A stretch of DNA of 64,000 nucleotides from Sciurus carolinensis (taxonomy: Eukaryota > Chordata > Mammalia > Rodentia > Sciuridae). The stretch is from positions 114,934,643 to 114,998,642 of the forward strand of contig NC_062220.1 of the NCBI RefSeq assembly GCF_902686445.1, written 5' to 3'. The notes beneath the pieces were generated by a model. That model saw only the letters and a program-made list of their open reading frames with translations, was not told the DNA's origin and did not search any database. This document shows positions 34,417-45,817 of the stretch, one piece after another; within the stretch, counting starts at the first letter, position 1, and each line of letters opens with the position of its first letter. The position numbers and the translations under genes were made by a program.

Positions 34417-34983
34417 TTAGAGTGGAATCATCAAACGGACCTCCTTCTCATAGATGTCAGGGATCATTCCCACTGGGGAGCTGACCATGTGTATAGTATT
34501 CTTGCCAAACAGCTGGAACTCATAGTGGATGAGTTGCTCCCAAAAGCCATTGTTGGGTCGGATGATGGGCCGGCATGACTTGGTCCATGTGTGGGCATCC
34601 AGCAGGGACATGGCATGGTACTTCATGAGGTAGGCAAGGCACAAAGTGGCTGAGCGGCTGACACCAGCGGCACAGTGTAGCAATGTACGGCCCTGTTTCA
34701 TTTCCACACTGTGGATGTGGTCAGCGATGGGGTCAAAGAAGTCATAGAGCTTTGAGATAGGTGCATCGGCCACAGGCACCTGTGTGTACTGTATATCCTC
34801 ATAGAAGGTATTTACCACCTCTACTGAGACGTTTATGACTGAAGAGATCTGGTTGCTGGACAGCAAGAGCTTGTTGTTGGCAGCCACACCATTGCTGATG
34901 TACAGGCTTCTGGTGATCTGTGAGAGGCCGCTGATTGAGGGCTGTCGGAACTGAACTGGGAAGGTACACAGGGGTGCTGTCAT
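34417..34983 (-). CDS. DUSP18: Dual specificity phosphatase 18
   Basis: Atypical dual-specificity protein phosphatase (Ser/Thr and Tyr), reported in mitochondria and cytosol. The open frame is 188 codons, the human length, and is nearly identical to the human protein. It starts MTAPLCTFPVQFRQPS at the only ATG; the frame is open one codon further but with TTG. The P-loop HCAAGVSRS holds the nucleophile Cys104 and Arg110; Asp73 in VPVAD is the expected general acid. The whole coding region is in one exon, and the C-terminus is YEKEVRLMIPL. An acceptor (ccctccctgcag on the - strand, 35054-35059) about 70 bp before the ATG suggests that upstream exons are non-coding. The 3'UTR runs leftward; AATAAA candidates on the - strand occur at 34071-34076 and 33752-33757, undecided. 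Confidence 0.97.
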   Translation of the reverse strand: MTAPLCTFPVQFRQPSISGLSQITRSLYISNGVAANNKLLLSSNQISSVINVSVEVVNTFYEDIQYTQVPVADAPISKLYDFFDPIADHIHSVEMKQGRTLLHCAAGVSRSATLCLAYLMKYHAMSLLDAHTWTKSCRPIIRPNNGFWEQLIHYEFQLFGKNTIHMVSSPVGMIPDIYEKEVRLMIPL

Positions 34984-35053
34984 CAAGGCGGTGTGTCAGA
35001 AGTTGGTGGCACATGAGGCCTGCATTTTTCTGCTAAGCTGTGTCCATGGAAAA

Positions 35054-35060
35054 CTGCAGG
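35054..35060 (-). other. DUSP18: Candidate splice acceptor of DUSP18 coding exon
   Basis: The reverse strand reads cattccctccctccctgcag and then exon sequence leading to the ATG. A strong pyrimidine tract with AG places the exon start at 35053. Inferred, not proven. Confidence 0.6.
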
Positions 35061-35104
35061 GAGGGAGGGAATGTTTAGAGAGTAAGTGCCCAACAGGCCA
35101 ACCC

Positions 35105-35310
35105 AGGAGACTTCTGGGAAATAGATGGATGGGACTATGGGTTTCCCTAAGGCAGTCCTCTGACCATCACAGAAGAATCACTCAGGGAACTCAATAATAC
35201 ACATACCCAGATATTGGTCCCTCCTGAGATACACCAAATTAGATTCTCAAATAAAGGGCATGAATTTGCATTTTAGCTTGCTTTTCAGGTGGTCTAATGC
35301 ACACTGCCCT
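35105..35310. repeat. Dispersed repeat, copy 1 (pairs with 36.89 kb)
   Basis: Shares cctctgaccatcacagaaga, atcactcagggaac and gggcatgaatttgcatttt-like blocks with 36890-37065, same orientation. The core resembles the ancient MER5-type DNA element. Confidence 0.6.
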
Positions 35311-35756
35311 ACAGGACAAAAGGCAAGTCCCTGGCCTGGCAGTAGGAGCTGCCCTTGAGGGGTCCCTCATCTCTATTTGGGCAGGTCAACTTGAATTCCT
35401 CAGCTGTGCCCTGGCCTGACTCTCCATCTAGGCTCACATAGGTCCTCTTCTTCCCCTATTCAGAATTCTCTCCTTTTTTCCAGCCCCTCTAAGCGGGGAT
35501 CAATTGCAATGTCTCCCTTCTTAGTCTTCTGACTATATGCCCAAAACATGAGACCCTGAACCAGTGACTTGGAAGCAGAGCTCACTGTGCTGAGAGTCAC
35601 TGGAGGGGAGAATAAGACCAGGGAGGTTCCTGCTCTCCTCCTCCCCAAGAACCATCTTTTTGAAGAGACAGGATGTGCCCATGTGGAACTGATGTGAAAT
35701 AACAAAGTCCTACATTGCTAAATATTCTCCTGTGCCTTGCCTCTAAAGAGAGCCTA

Positions 35757-35838
35757 GGGAAGGGAGTGGCTGAGAGATTCCCAGAAGCTAGCATAATGGG
35801 CAACAAAGCAACCCCAGAAAAGGAGCAGAGACAGGGAT
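35757..35838. repeat. Inverted repeat arm 1
   Basis: About 80 bp (gagagattcccagaagctag, cataatgggcaacaaagcaa) that recurs in inverse orientation at 36592-36672 with high identity. Confidence 0.8.
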
Positions 35839-36591
35839 TCTAGGTTGAGAGAGCAGCAGAGATAAAGGCTCTCTGTTGGAGAGAACATGTCAAGAGAAAC
35901 TGTCAGTTTCTCAGTCTAACTGAGGCCCTTCAGGAAGGCTAATAGGAGTCTAGAGAGACGGAAGCAGCCAGGCCACAAATGGCCTTGCCAGTCAAGCTGA
36001 GGGGCTCTATTTTATCCTAACTATGGGCAGCAGGGGAACAAAAGTTTGTTCTATCATTTGTCTGTGCCTGGAAAGACTGCCCTTTGGCCTGGAGAGGTAT
36101 GGTCTAAATCCAAATGTCCCTTTTTCAGTGAGACCTAAGAGGGTGTGTGATTTTGGGGTAGGTGAAAGGCAGGCGATTGGCAGGCAAGAGGCAGGCAAAC
36201 AGGCAAATGGCGGATGATAGGCAGCAGTCAGTGAGCGATCTGCACTCAAAAAGTAGGCCATATACTGGCAGATGGTGGGTGATCTCGGTGGACAAATAGG
36301 ATAAACAGCAGGGGACTGAAGAGCAGCAAAGACTGCCTCACAGAGAAACAGATTTTCCTCTGCTTGAAACCCAAGTTACAGAGCGACAAGGAATGTAGCC
36401 TCCCTGTAGTCCGCCATCTTGGCTCTCCCAAAGGTTTCTTTGGTGTGTGATTTTTAAAGCTTAGTTCAAGACTAGGAAGTAAGGGGCCCAAGATTTCTTA
36501 GGAGAATACAGAAGTCTGCCCCTCCCAGGGTCACATGCCATATACCTGCTGCAGACATGGTGTTGCTGGTATGGCAAGTCTTTCTGAGGCT

Positions 36592-36672
36592 CTCCTGCTT
36601 CTCTGCTCTTGCTTCTGGGGTTGCTTTGTTGCCCATTATGCTAGCTTCTGGGAATCTCTCAGGCACTCCCTT
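36592..36672. repeat. Inverted repeat arm 2
   Basis: Reads ttgctttgttgcccattatg and ctagcttctgggaatctctc, the reverse complement of the 35.76 kb arm, with about 750 bp between arms. Confidence 0.8.
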
Positions 36673-36889
36673 CCTAATACTTAATGAAGATGTGGTTTTT
36701 GCCTTGAGTTGCCTGATAATTTGATAAAAGTCTGTCTTCTCAAGACACCACGAGCCCTTTAGAAGTACAATTATCTTCATGTCCATTGTATCACGAACTA
36801 GTGCCAGACTCTGTCTCCATAAGTAGATGCTTGATGAATACTGGTTGAATTAGGAAACCACTTCAATACTATGATCCCAGGAAGCTTTT

Positions 36890-37065
36890 GGAAAATGGTT
36901 GGATGGGTCTATGGAATTCTCTAAAGATATCCTCTGAACATCACAGCAGAATCACTCAGGGAACTTGTTAATAATACAGATACCCAGTCGCTTCCCCAAG
37001 TCCACCAAGTCAAGATTCTCAGATGAGGGGCATAAATCTGCATTTCAGTCTGCTGAAATGGTTAA
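36890..37065. repeat. Dispersed repeat, copy 2 (pairs with 35.1 kb)
   Basis: Direct-orientation match to 35105-35310, including about 50 bp outside the MER5-like core (ggttggatgggtctatgg against agatggatgggactatgg). Confidence 0.6.
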
Positions 37066-37504
37066 AAACTCTCAATTAATACTGAGAAGTTTTCTAAAAA
37101 GGAGGTCTCTCCCATCTTTCTCCAGAATTTCAGGGAGGGTCTGGGTGGAGATAAGGATGGTTCTAGGCTCCTGGAGAAGAATGATAAAGGATGAAGAGGG
37201 AAATTCAACCTGCCAATGCCTCAGGGTCAAATGCATTAGGTTCACCCCAGAAGGGCAAATGGGGCTGGTTTGTTGTAAAGGTCATACAAGGACCCTGGAA
37301 AGAGGCCCAAAACTCAGGTGGAAACCTAAATGCTGAACTTTCACCATCAGAACCCGCCCCTCAAAATTAACTGAAGGTCCCCCAACCAGTGTCCGGTGGG
37401 TAGAAGAACAGAGGAGAGTACTGTTTAAGTGACAAAAAGTATGTGGAAGAGACACTACTCTTGAAAGTGAGGGTAGTGCTTGGGAGGAGAGTCATTTTTA
37501 TGCT

Positions 37505-37640
37505 CATCAAGAACATTTATTAGGCACCATATTAGGTGCTGGTGATACTGAAATACATGACAGTCATGGTCCCTTTTCTCACAAAGCTCAAAGTCTAGTG
37601 GGAGAGGCAGATATTAAACAGGTAATTATAGGCACACATA
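37505..37640. repeat. L2-like ancient repeat
   Basis: Contains acatttattaggcaccatat and ctggtgatactgaaatac-type text typical of LINE-2 3' ends. Confidence 0.45.
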
Positions 37641-37674
37641 GTAGAGCTGGGAAATGTCAAATAAAAATTGTTTT

Positions 37675-38145
37675 AAACTAAGCTCCTACCCTGGGCTCAA
37701 CAGATCAGACTAAAAATCAAAATGGAGTCACACAAAATGGAGTCACAGTTTGGTAAAGTCTACTTTACCAAACTGAAACAGCTGTTTATCTGACCTTGGG
37801 GAAATCAGGATTAGAGAGATAATTGCCAATGTTCTCAAACAGGTCAGTTTCAACTGGCATAATAAAGTTCCCTGGGTCTTAATACTTTTGTCATAAAAGG
37901 TAACCTAAAGTAATTTGATGTTAACCAATCAGTTTTTCTACAGTTCTATCTTCTTGTCCCCACCTTCCAAGGAAAAATAAAGCTTTTTGCTTTTCATTTC
38001 TGCTTTCTTCAGCGCTTTTCTGTCCATAAAACCATAAATGTTTTCTGCTTGGTTCATGGGAACACTTTCATTTTGTACAATGAAGTGTTGCCTGATTTTA
38101 GAATAGAAGATAAAGCCAATTAAGACTTTTAAATTGTTGTAATTT
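37675..38145 (+). mobile_element. ERV1-type solo LTR, copy B
   Basis: Matches copy A at 30.2 kb in the same orientation (ctaaaaatcaaaatggagtc, aatttgatgttaaccaatca, ccaattaagacttttaaa). It contains an AATAAA near 37976. An internal duplication of aaaatggagtcaca lies at about 37720-37750. It is separate in sequence from the LTRs of the 39-46 kb provirus. Confidence 0.65.
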
Positions 38146-38362
38146 TAGCTGGGCACAGTGGCACACACCTGTAATCCCAGTGGCTCAGGAAGCGGAGGCA
38201 GGAGAATCAGGAGTTCAAAGCCAGCCTCAGCAATTTAGCGAAGCTCTGAGCAACTCATCAAGACCCTGTCTCTAAATAAAATATAAAAAGGGCTGGGTAT
38301 GTGATTCAGTGGTTAAGAACCCCTGGGTTCAATCCCTGGTACAAAAAAAAAAAAAAAAAATT
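38146..38362 (+). repeat. B1-dID SINE
   Basis: Full body with gctgggcacagtggcacaca start and A18 tail, inserted at the end of LTR copy B. Confidence 0.9.
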
Positions 38363-38407
38363 GCAATTTTGCCTTTTGACAATAGGGGTAACAGTGCCTA
38401 CCTTAAA

Positions 38408-38600
38408 AGGATGTTGTGATCTAGGCGTGGTGGTATAGTCTGTAATCTCAGCAACTGAGAAGGCTGTAGCAGGAGGACTGCAAATTCAAGGCTGGTCTCA
38501 GCAATTTAGCTAGATCCTGTCTCGAAATAAAAAGGGCTAAAGGTGTGTCTCCATGGTAGAAGACCTCTGGGTTCAATCCCCACTACCACAAAAAATAAAA
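38408..38600 (+). repeat. B1-dID SINE
   Basis: Diverged body (taggcgtggtggtatagtct) and ID half aaaggtgtgtctccatggta. Confidence 0.75.
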
Positions 38601-39145
38601 TAAAAATAAGAATTTTGTGAAAATTAAAAGAGATAATCGAGGTAGTGTTGAAACAGAGCCTGGCACCAAATGAACACACTAAAAATGATAACTATTTTTT
38701 CTTACTGTTGTTAGTGACACGTTGTGGGAGAGAAGAGTAAAGTTTCATTCCAGGCTGGGACTATGGGGTTGCAAAGTTCCCATGAAAAAATGACCTGAGA
38801 CCTAAAGAATAGTTCAGCATGAGCAAGAGGGAGGAAGAGAAATAGCAATGTGACAGCAGTTGAGGTTCACCATTTTACAACCTATGAAGAAGTCTTTGGC
38901 TTCCCTCATCTAGTTCAACCTTCTTGGCAACCTTATCAGACTGGTGTCAAGAGTTAATACCTCCATGTGTCACAGGTAGGAAAGTGGGGCACAGAAGGGA
39001 GGACGTGTTTAGGATCACACAAGGTCCAAAAGCTGGGCATTCTGGTTCATTATAGGTGGGAAAAGTCAGCAAACACTGGCAAACACCGAGAAGAGTTGGT
39101 TAAATTCTGGGTTATACAAGCAGAACAAAATCCAAGGTTGATAGG

Positions 39146-39492
39146 TGAAAGGGAAGTGAGATGCTGACAAGTGACACAGAAACCAGGCAAAGAGATCCAC
39201 TCGTACAGAGTTTTATTTGTCAGTCAGTATCTGACAAAGGCCATCGCTCGGAGAAAAGTGAGAGAGGCAAAAAGAACTTAACTCTAGGGTATTTTATAGG
39301 GCAGATTTTGGACTGCTTGTGTAAGGTTATATGAGCTGTTTGCCTAAGAGCATATGATGGGCTGCCGGGACAAATAAGGAGATGTTCCAGTAGGTAAGTT
39401 AATGAGAGGCAAGAAAGCAAAACTTATTTCACAAAATGGTGGAAAGGATTTAAAATGGCTGCATAGATGTCAAGTCTTGGGACCTAATAGTC
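39146..39492 (-). repeat. Provirus 3' LTR
   Basis: Pairs with 46167-46553. On the - strand it has a TATAAAA box (near 39292), AATAAA (near 39215) and ends ...cacttccctttca. It lacks a 58-bp segment present in the other LTR and has a small duplication near 39433-39450. Confidence 0.85.
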
Positions 39493-39508
39493 CTCCCTTT
39501 TCTGTTTT
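39493..39508 (-). other. Provirus polypurine tract
   Basis: On the - strand cagaaaagggagga directly precedes the 3' LTR, the expected place for the plus-strand primer. Confidence 0.7.
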
Positions 39509-39904
39509 ATATTGGGCCTCCCTTGGGGATGTGGGTAGAGATTGCTCTTCTAGCTACTTCCAGCTGGAGTGGGGCGTAGTCTTAAGATGTTAGGGGTGTG
39601 TGAGGTCATTAGAAAACTGGTGAGGATCTGAATCTGAAGACAGTGGCAACATTTGGAGGTGGTTATATAAGAAGTCATCACTTTTGGATGGCACTGGTAT
39701 TCCCCAAGGATCATCTGGTTGACTGATTAGTGAAGATCTTGTTTTTTTCCAAGATGGCTTCCTGGAGGTACCTAAAGAGCCAGGGGGCTAAGAAAGCCAA
39801 GGTTAATATAGCAATTGGTGGACCTACGAGGGGAAGTGCCCAGACAGGAAGGGATTCCAAGAGGATGAGGAAAAAGGGGAAAGACTAGATGTGAAGCCTG
39901 CCTG

Positions 39905-41294
39905 TCAGATTTTTGTGGCCAGATCTTGTAAAGTTTGTATATTTTGTTCAATTTCTCCAGATTGATTGACATAGTAACAGCATTGGTCCCTTAGAAAGAA
40001 ACAGGTTCCACCTTTTTCAGCTGTGAGGAGGTCCAGAGCCTGCCTGTTCTGTAAGACCACAAGGGAGGAGATTTGGGCCTGGAGGATGCGAATGACTTCA
40101 GTGGAAGTTTTGATAGATTTGGCCACTTCATCACTTAGTTGTTCAAATTGCTATGTCCTAGGGCTCCTACTGACAGTCCTAAAGAAATAAGGGAAGTGGT
40201 TAGGGTTATACCAACAAGAACTGGGAGGAAAGCTGCACACTTATGACGAGCAGGTGGAATGTGAATCATTATGAATTCTGGATAGCTATACAGAGTGAGC
40301 CGAGGGGAGAGCATCACCAGTATGCAAGGACCCATAGTGTAGAAGTTAATGCAAGTGCTTAAAGACTGGGAGCATAAGAAGTAAGTGCCCAAAGGGCTAA
40401 AGAAGGAGGCAGAATTAAGAGTGATGTTGGTGGACCATCGGAAGTGGAGGGCGGTGTCCTGGGAGGTGCGCCAGCAAGGTCCTGTTAATTCCAAAGAGTG
40501 TACATGGATATTCTGAGGAAGCCTTTGTGGGTATGGTGTGCAGGCATTATGGGGAACTGAGATATTGGAGAGCAAGACCGTTGTGATAGGGAACAGGTCT
40601 AATGGGGCACATGCAAAGCAGCTCCTTTGATACAGAGCTTCATTGACAATCTGGTGAAGAAGTTTAAGAGAAGAATCACTAAGTTGTCACTTATTGATAG
40701 TTTAGGCTGGGGGGATAGTTGGTGAGAGAGGCAAGAGGATGTGTCCTTGACTATACTGCTGACCATATCTTGGGAGGTACTTGGAGCTTGGTCATAATTT
40801 CTAAAAATCTTAAAGGAACCGCATGGATGTACTCCAGCTCCAACTAGGATATTGATGGAGACTTCCCATTTTGTGTGCCAAGGATCTGGTATTCTGAAGG
40901 ACAGAAATGGTTTGATTCGTTGTACCCAATTAGAATTGTGTGGAAATTTGGATAAGTGGCCTCCTGGCTTTCCATAAGAGTGGCCAGTGCAGTGGTAATT
41001 ACATGACCAGGATGTGCATCCCTTCCAGTAATCCTTGATGCAAGAACCCGTGTTTTCAGATTTTAAGCAGAGAAAGAAGTGATGATAGTCATGTGAAGTT
41101 ACTGTGTACTGATTCCAGTCGAGGCAGTTGACCTTGCTCACCTTAGAGAAATCAAAGATGAGAGTGAGGGGACTAGCACAACCTGAAATTGGGCAGAAGG
41201 TAGAATTGAGCAGTAGGGGAGGGGAAAAGTCCATGGCGAGTAATTTGAATTGCCAGGCATATCTGGTCCCTGGAGGGTGGTTTTTAGGGTACAA
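39905..41294 (-). pseudogene. Env remnant (SU and TM parts)
   Basis: Broken envelope gene in at least three open pieces (40599-41294, 40135-40575, 39905-40126). The TM part keeps the gammaretroviral immunosuppressive-domain region followed by a CX6CC motif (39977-40003). The SU-like part is cysteine-rich with glycosylation-type sites but has no clear signal peptide. Its 5' edge abuts integrase sequence. No intact protein can be read. Confidence 0.8.
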
Positions 41295-44070
41295 TTGTTG
41301 AGTTCTACCTTCCCAGAGGATTGGGGATGATAAGGGCTAAGGAAGTGCCAAGGGATGTTGTGAGCTTTGGCTACCAGTTGTGAGATATGAGAGGTGAATT
41401 CGGGACCAAGGTCAGATTGAAGGGAGGGAGTCCGAATCCAGGGTGTTGGCTACCATGTGGCTGTGTTTGTTGGAGGCAGGGAAGCCTTCAACCCATCCTG
41501 TCAAAGTGTCAGTGAGGACCAGGAGATATTTGTGTTGTTTATCAGAAGCATGTGGGTGAAATCCAATTGCCAGTCAGAGCCGGCGAGATGCCCTCATTTG
41601 ATCCAATGGGGGAAGGCAGGGGGATGAAGGTTGGAGGTGGGGCTGGCTTTTTGATAGACTTCACAAGAGGCAGAGAGGCCCAAGAGAAATTGTGAGTCCT
41701 CAGAGGAGAGTTTGAGGTGAGAACTGACAAAGTGTCTTAGAGATGAAGTATTTGGGTGGAAAAGGTTGTGAAGGTATGCGAGTATTTGTCAAGTGTCGAG
41801 TGCGGAAGTTGGAGTTGTAGGAGGGGAGAGAGCAATGGAAGGAGGTTGGATGACAAGGGGACCTGTTGGAGGGTGGCGGCCCTCGCTTCCAGGTCTGTTT
41901 TGTTATTGTCTACTGAGACAAAGGAAGAATCAGTTTGATGAGATCTGCAATGTGAGATGCCAAGAGCAGTGGGAAAATGTGAGGTCCGAAGAAGTTCAGA
42001 GATGAAAGTGGCATTGGTTATAGAAGTACCCTTAGTGGTGAGGAATCCACATTTTCTCCAGATGGTGGCATGGGAAAGGAGTATGTGGAAGGCATATTTG
42101 GAATCAGTATATAGGTTAAGAGAGGATTCCTTTGCCAGGGTGAAGGCTCTAATAAGAGCAATGAGTTCGGCCTGCTGGCTGGATATGTTGTTGGAAAGAG
42201 AAAAGTCTTCTACAACTGATGATAGAGATACTACAGCATAACCTGCCAGGCAGACTCCCTTAAGGAGGAAGGAGGAGCCATCAGTAAACCAGGTGTGAGT
42301 AGCTTGAGGCAGGGGTCCCTCATGTACATGAGTAGGATGTGGGAGAAGTTCCTCTAGTGTTTCAAAGCATGAGTGGGTAAGGAGAAAGTTTGAGTTTGAG
42401 GAGTTGGTAGAAGAGTGGTAGGATTTAGTGGCAGACAGGTGAGAAAAGTAAGGCTGGTGTCTTCTGTTAAGGACAACTGTAAGGAGAGGATGTGGGAAGT
42501 GGGTAGAGTATGTAGTCCTTTGTAGGTGAGCAGTTCCTTAAGGGGATGATGAGTCAGGATTGTGAGTGGGCCTCAAAAGTAAGTTTTTTTGATTCAGTAA
42601 TTAGTAAGAAGGCTGAGACCAGTGTCCGTAAATAGGGAGCCCATCCTTTGTGGAATCTAAAGTCTTTGATAAGTATGCTACAGGGACAAAAGTGGGTCCC
42701 ATCATGTGTCCTAGGACCCCAAGAGCAAATCTAAGCTTTTCAATGACATAAAGGTGGAAGAGGCGTGAAAGGTCAGGCAGTTGGAGAGCAGGTGCTTTAA
42801 GAAGAGCCCGTTGGAGCTTGGTGACGTGTGTGGTAATGGGTTGTAGAAGAGGCTCAGAAAGTGGGCCTCGAGCTGTGTCATACAGAGGTTTGGTCAGTAT
42901 AGAATAGTTGGGAACCCAGGCATGAAGTAACCCTGCCATTCCCAAGAAGGAGAGAACTTCCTCTTTAGCAGGAGCATGCAGATTAGCAATAAGTGTTTTC
43001 CTATCAGCTGGGATAGCTTTGTGAGTTGGAGTTATGAGTAAACCCAGATAGGTGACTTGTGGTAAAGACAACTGTACTTTGGAAGGTGAGATCCAGTATC
43101 CTAAGCCCGTTTAGGAAGAAGTTTGCAGATATCTTGATGTCCATTGGTATGAGGGTTGCAAAGAAGGAGATCATTGACATATTGGAGAATGGTGGATCTA
43201 TCAAAATACCAGGAGGCTAGGTCTTTGGTTTTGGCCTGGTCAAAGAGGTGGGGGCTGTCTCAGAACCCTTGGGGGAGTACAGTCCATATCAGTTGAGAGG
43301 CCGTGTGAGTGGCTGGATCAGTCCAGATGAACGCAAAGAGATTTTTGAGAGTTGGGATGAAGGGGAATAGAAAAGAAAGCATCCTTCAGATCAAGTACTG
43401 AGAAATGGGTGGTTCCTGAGGGAATGGTGGATAGGAGGGTATAAGGATTGGGTACTATGGGGTGGATGGGTATGACAGCTGAATTAATGATGTGGAGGTC
43501 TTGAACCAGATGAAAGGACCCATTAGACTTTTTAAAATTGGGGTGTTATAAGGAGAGTGAGTAGGTTTGAGGAAACCCTTATGGAGAAGATCTTGAATGA
43601 TGGGTTGTAAAACTTGGAGTTTCTGTAGAGAAAGTGGATATTGGGGTTGGGCTGGAAAATGATTTGAGAAAAATTTGGATGGGTTCATGGTGTGAGGCAA
43701 GAGAAGGGCTAGAGATGTCCCAGACAATAGAGCTTACCTCAGATGGGGGTAAGGGAAGAGAACAGGAGGGGAAAGAGGGTTGGGGGCTGGTGACGAGGTT
43801 AAGGATTAAAGGAGTAGGCATATGTGAGGGGCGAAAGTGAGCGTGGCTCCTAATTTTGAGAGAATGTCTCTCCCTACTAGGGGAATGGGCCATCTAGAAA
43901 TGACAAAAAAGGAATGAGTAAAAATTAAAGAACCAAAGGTACAGATAAGTGCAGATGCCTGTAGAGGTTGATAGGGATTATCCTCCACCCTGACAATAGA
44001 GGACACTGAATGGGAGGCAGGGCCCCAGAACTCTGTGAGGACTGAATATACGACTCTAGTATCTTAAAGG
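41295..44070 (-). pseudogene. Pro-pol remnant (protease, RT, RNase H, integrase)
   Basis: Protease: the catalytic triplet position (44055-44063) reads DTR and is preceded by a stop, while the family motif GRDILSKLGA survives near 43890. RT: family start region near 43560, and YVND at 43170-43181 where YVDD is usual. RNase H: TDGSS at about 42271-42291. Integrase: DTLTGWVEGFP near 41485-41515 and a truncated core end; the C-terminal part appears missing. Pieces lie in different frames with several stops. Confidence 0.85.
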
Positions 44071-45817
44071 AAGGAGATAGGCCACCTGCAACTTGCAAAG
44101 TTACCCTGGGTTCTCATGAAGGCCTGGCAGTAGTCAGGTCTCAGGATCCTGGGCCTCATCAGTCCTTCTCTGGAATGAGGGGCTAGGAGGGTCGGATGGC
44201 CTGGAGCCACTATGAGCTTGGGGACAGTTGACGGCCCAATGTCCTTCCTGCTGGCACTTAGGACAGGGGCCACGGGGCTTGCGAGGCTTAGGACATGCCC
44301 GGGCCCAGTGACTCATCTGACCACATTTAAAACAAGGCCCTGGTGGACCCTTTCTTGAAACAGTGGAACCAGGGGTTGGCACAGATACACAGACGGCTTG
44401 GGTAAGCATCTGGTATTTCTGCTTGTGGGTCTTTTCATCTCTTCCATTATACACCTTAAAAGCCACAGCCAGAACCTCAGCTGGAGGAGTTAGGGGTCTT
44501 TTCTCCAGTCACTTTAGTTTAGCCTTAATGTGGGGAAAGATTTGGGAAAAGAAATAGGTCATGAGGAGTTGCCTACCAACAGCGGGCTCCAGATCTAAGT
44601 CCGTGTATTGGAGGAGAGCCTTATTAAGGCGGTCCAAGAACATGCTAGGATTTTGTTTGGTCTTGGATTACTTCTTATAATTTTTCATAATTAATGGTCT
44701 TATGGGCTGCATGATGGAGGCCTTGGCTTAAGCAAGTAATAAATTCATCTCATCTATGACGACCAGCCTCATCATTGTAATCCCAGTCAGGTTCCTGATC
44801 AGGAATAGCTGCTGTGCCAAGAGGGTGGGCCTGATTAGTTTTGATGGATTTCGCTGGCATGTACCCTGGCCTGCTTCCAGGTGTACACCTGTTTCATCAG
44901 GTGTAAGGGTGTTGGACATAACATGGTGACATCGTGCCAGGCGAGATCATATGATTGGGCCAAATATTGAAATTCCTTTATCTAAGTGGTGGGGTTAGAG
45001 TTGTAGGAATTGAGTCACTTCTCTATCTGGGAAAGATCTGATAGAGAGAAAGGGTCACAAATTCTAACAACTCCATGGACTCCAGCGAACTCGAATAGAG
45101 GGGGTAAAGGGGTGGGTGGAACTTGGTGAGTGGCTGTTCATGATCGCATGGCAGGCAGAGAGAAAGGAGGGGCTCAAGGGGTGTCTGAGGAATTGGGGGT
45201 GTTAGAAGGAGCTGGCTGAGGAGGGAGCTGATATGCTGGGGTTTTGTCAGCGGGGTTAAAGGTAGAGGATTCGGGAGTTGGTGGTTCAGCCTTGGGATTG
45301 GATTAGTAAGAGCTGAGAGAATCTGCAAGGGAGATCAAGGACTGCAGAGAGAAAGTTTAGTGTGCAAGAAGGAAAAGGCCTGAACATATGGTATCTCCTT
45401 CCATTTTCCCAAATGCTCACAGAAATCGAAAAGATCCCTAGGGATATTGGGATCCAATGTGACCTTATGCGGCTATTTGGAGTAATTGTCTAAGGTATAT
45501 TGAGGCCAAATTTGGTTACATAAACAAATAAGTTTTTGGGGTTTGAGATCTGGAGTGAATGGAGTGGTCCTACTTTGGCCAGAAAGCAGCCTAGGCGGGT
45601 ATGTGGAGGGACTGAGGGGAAGTTGCCCATAGTGAGAGTAGGGGTTAGTGGGTCTAGAGGCGAGGCGTCTCCTGGTCTCTATTGCCACGTAGTAGAAGAG
45701 AGTTACACAGGGGGTCGTCACCACTGCAGGGTAAGCGTCAAGGCAAAGGCCTGTAGGGGTGCCTGGATGCCCACCCGGCACTGGGGCTTTCATAGAGACA
45801 GACTGGACCCAGGACAA
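44071..45817 (-). pseudogene. Gag remnant with two zinc knuckles
   Basis: Open pieces at 45473-45817 (matrix-like), 45023-45328 (proline-rich, then capsid start), 44728-44919 and 44134-44466. The last carries two CX2CX4HX4C knuckles (44293-44334 and 44223-44264), the nucleocapsid signature. Frames are discontinuous and stops intervene. Confidence 0.82.

Noticed and set aside
41756..42241. Plus-strand frames across the provirus pol region
   Set aside because: They lie antisense to recognisable RNase H and integrase remnants.
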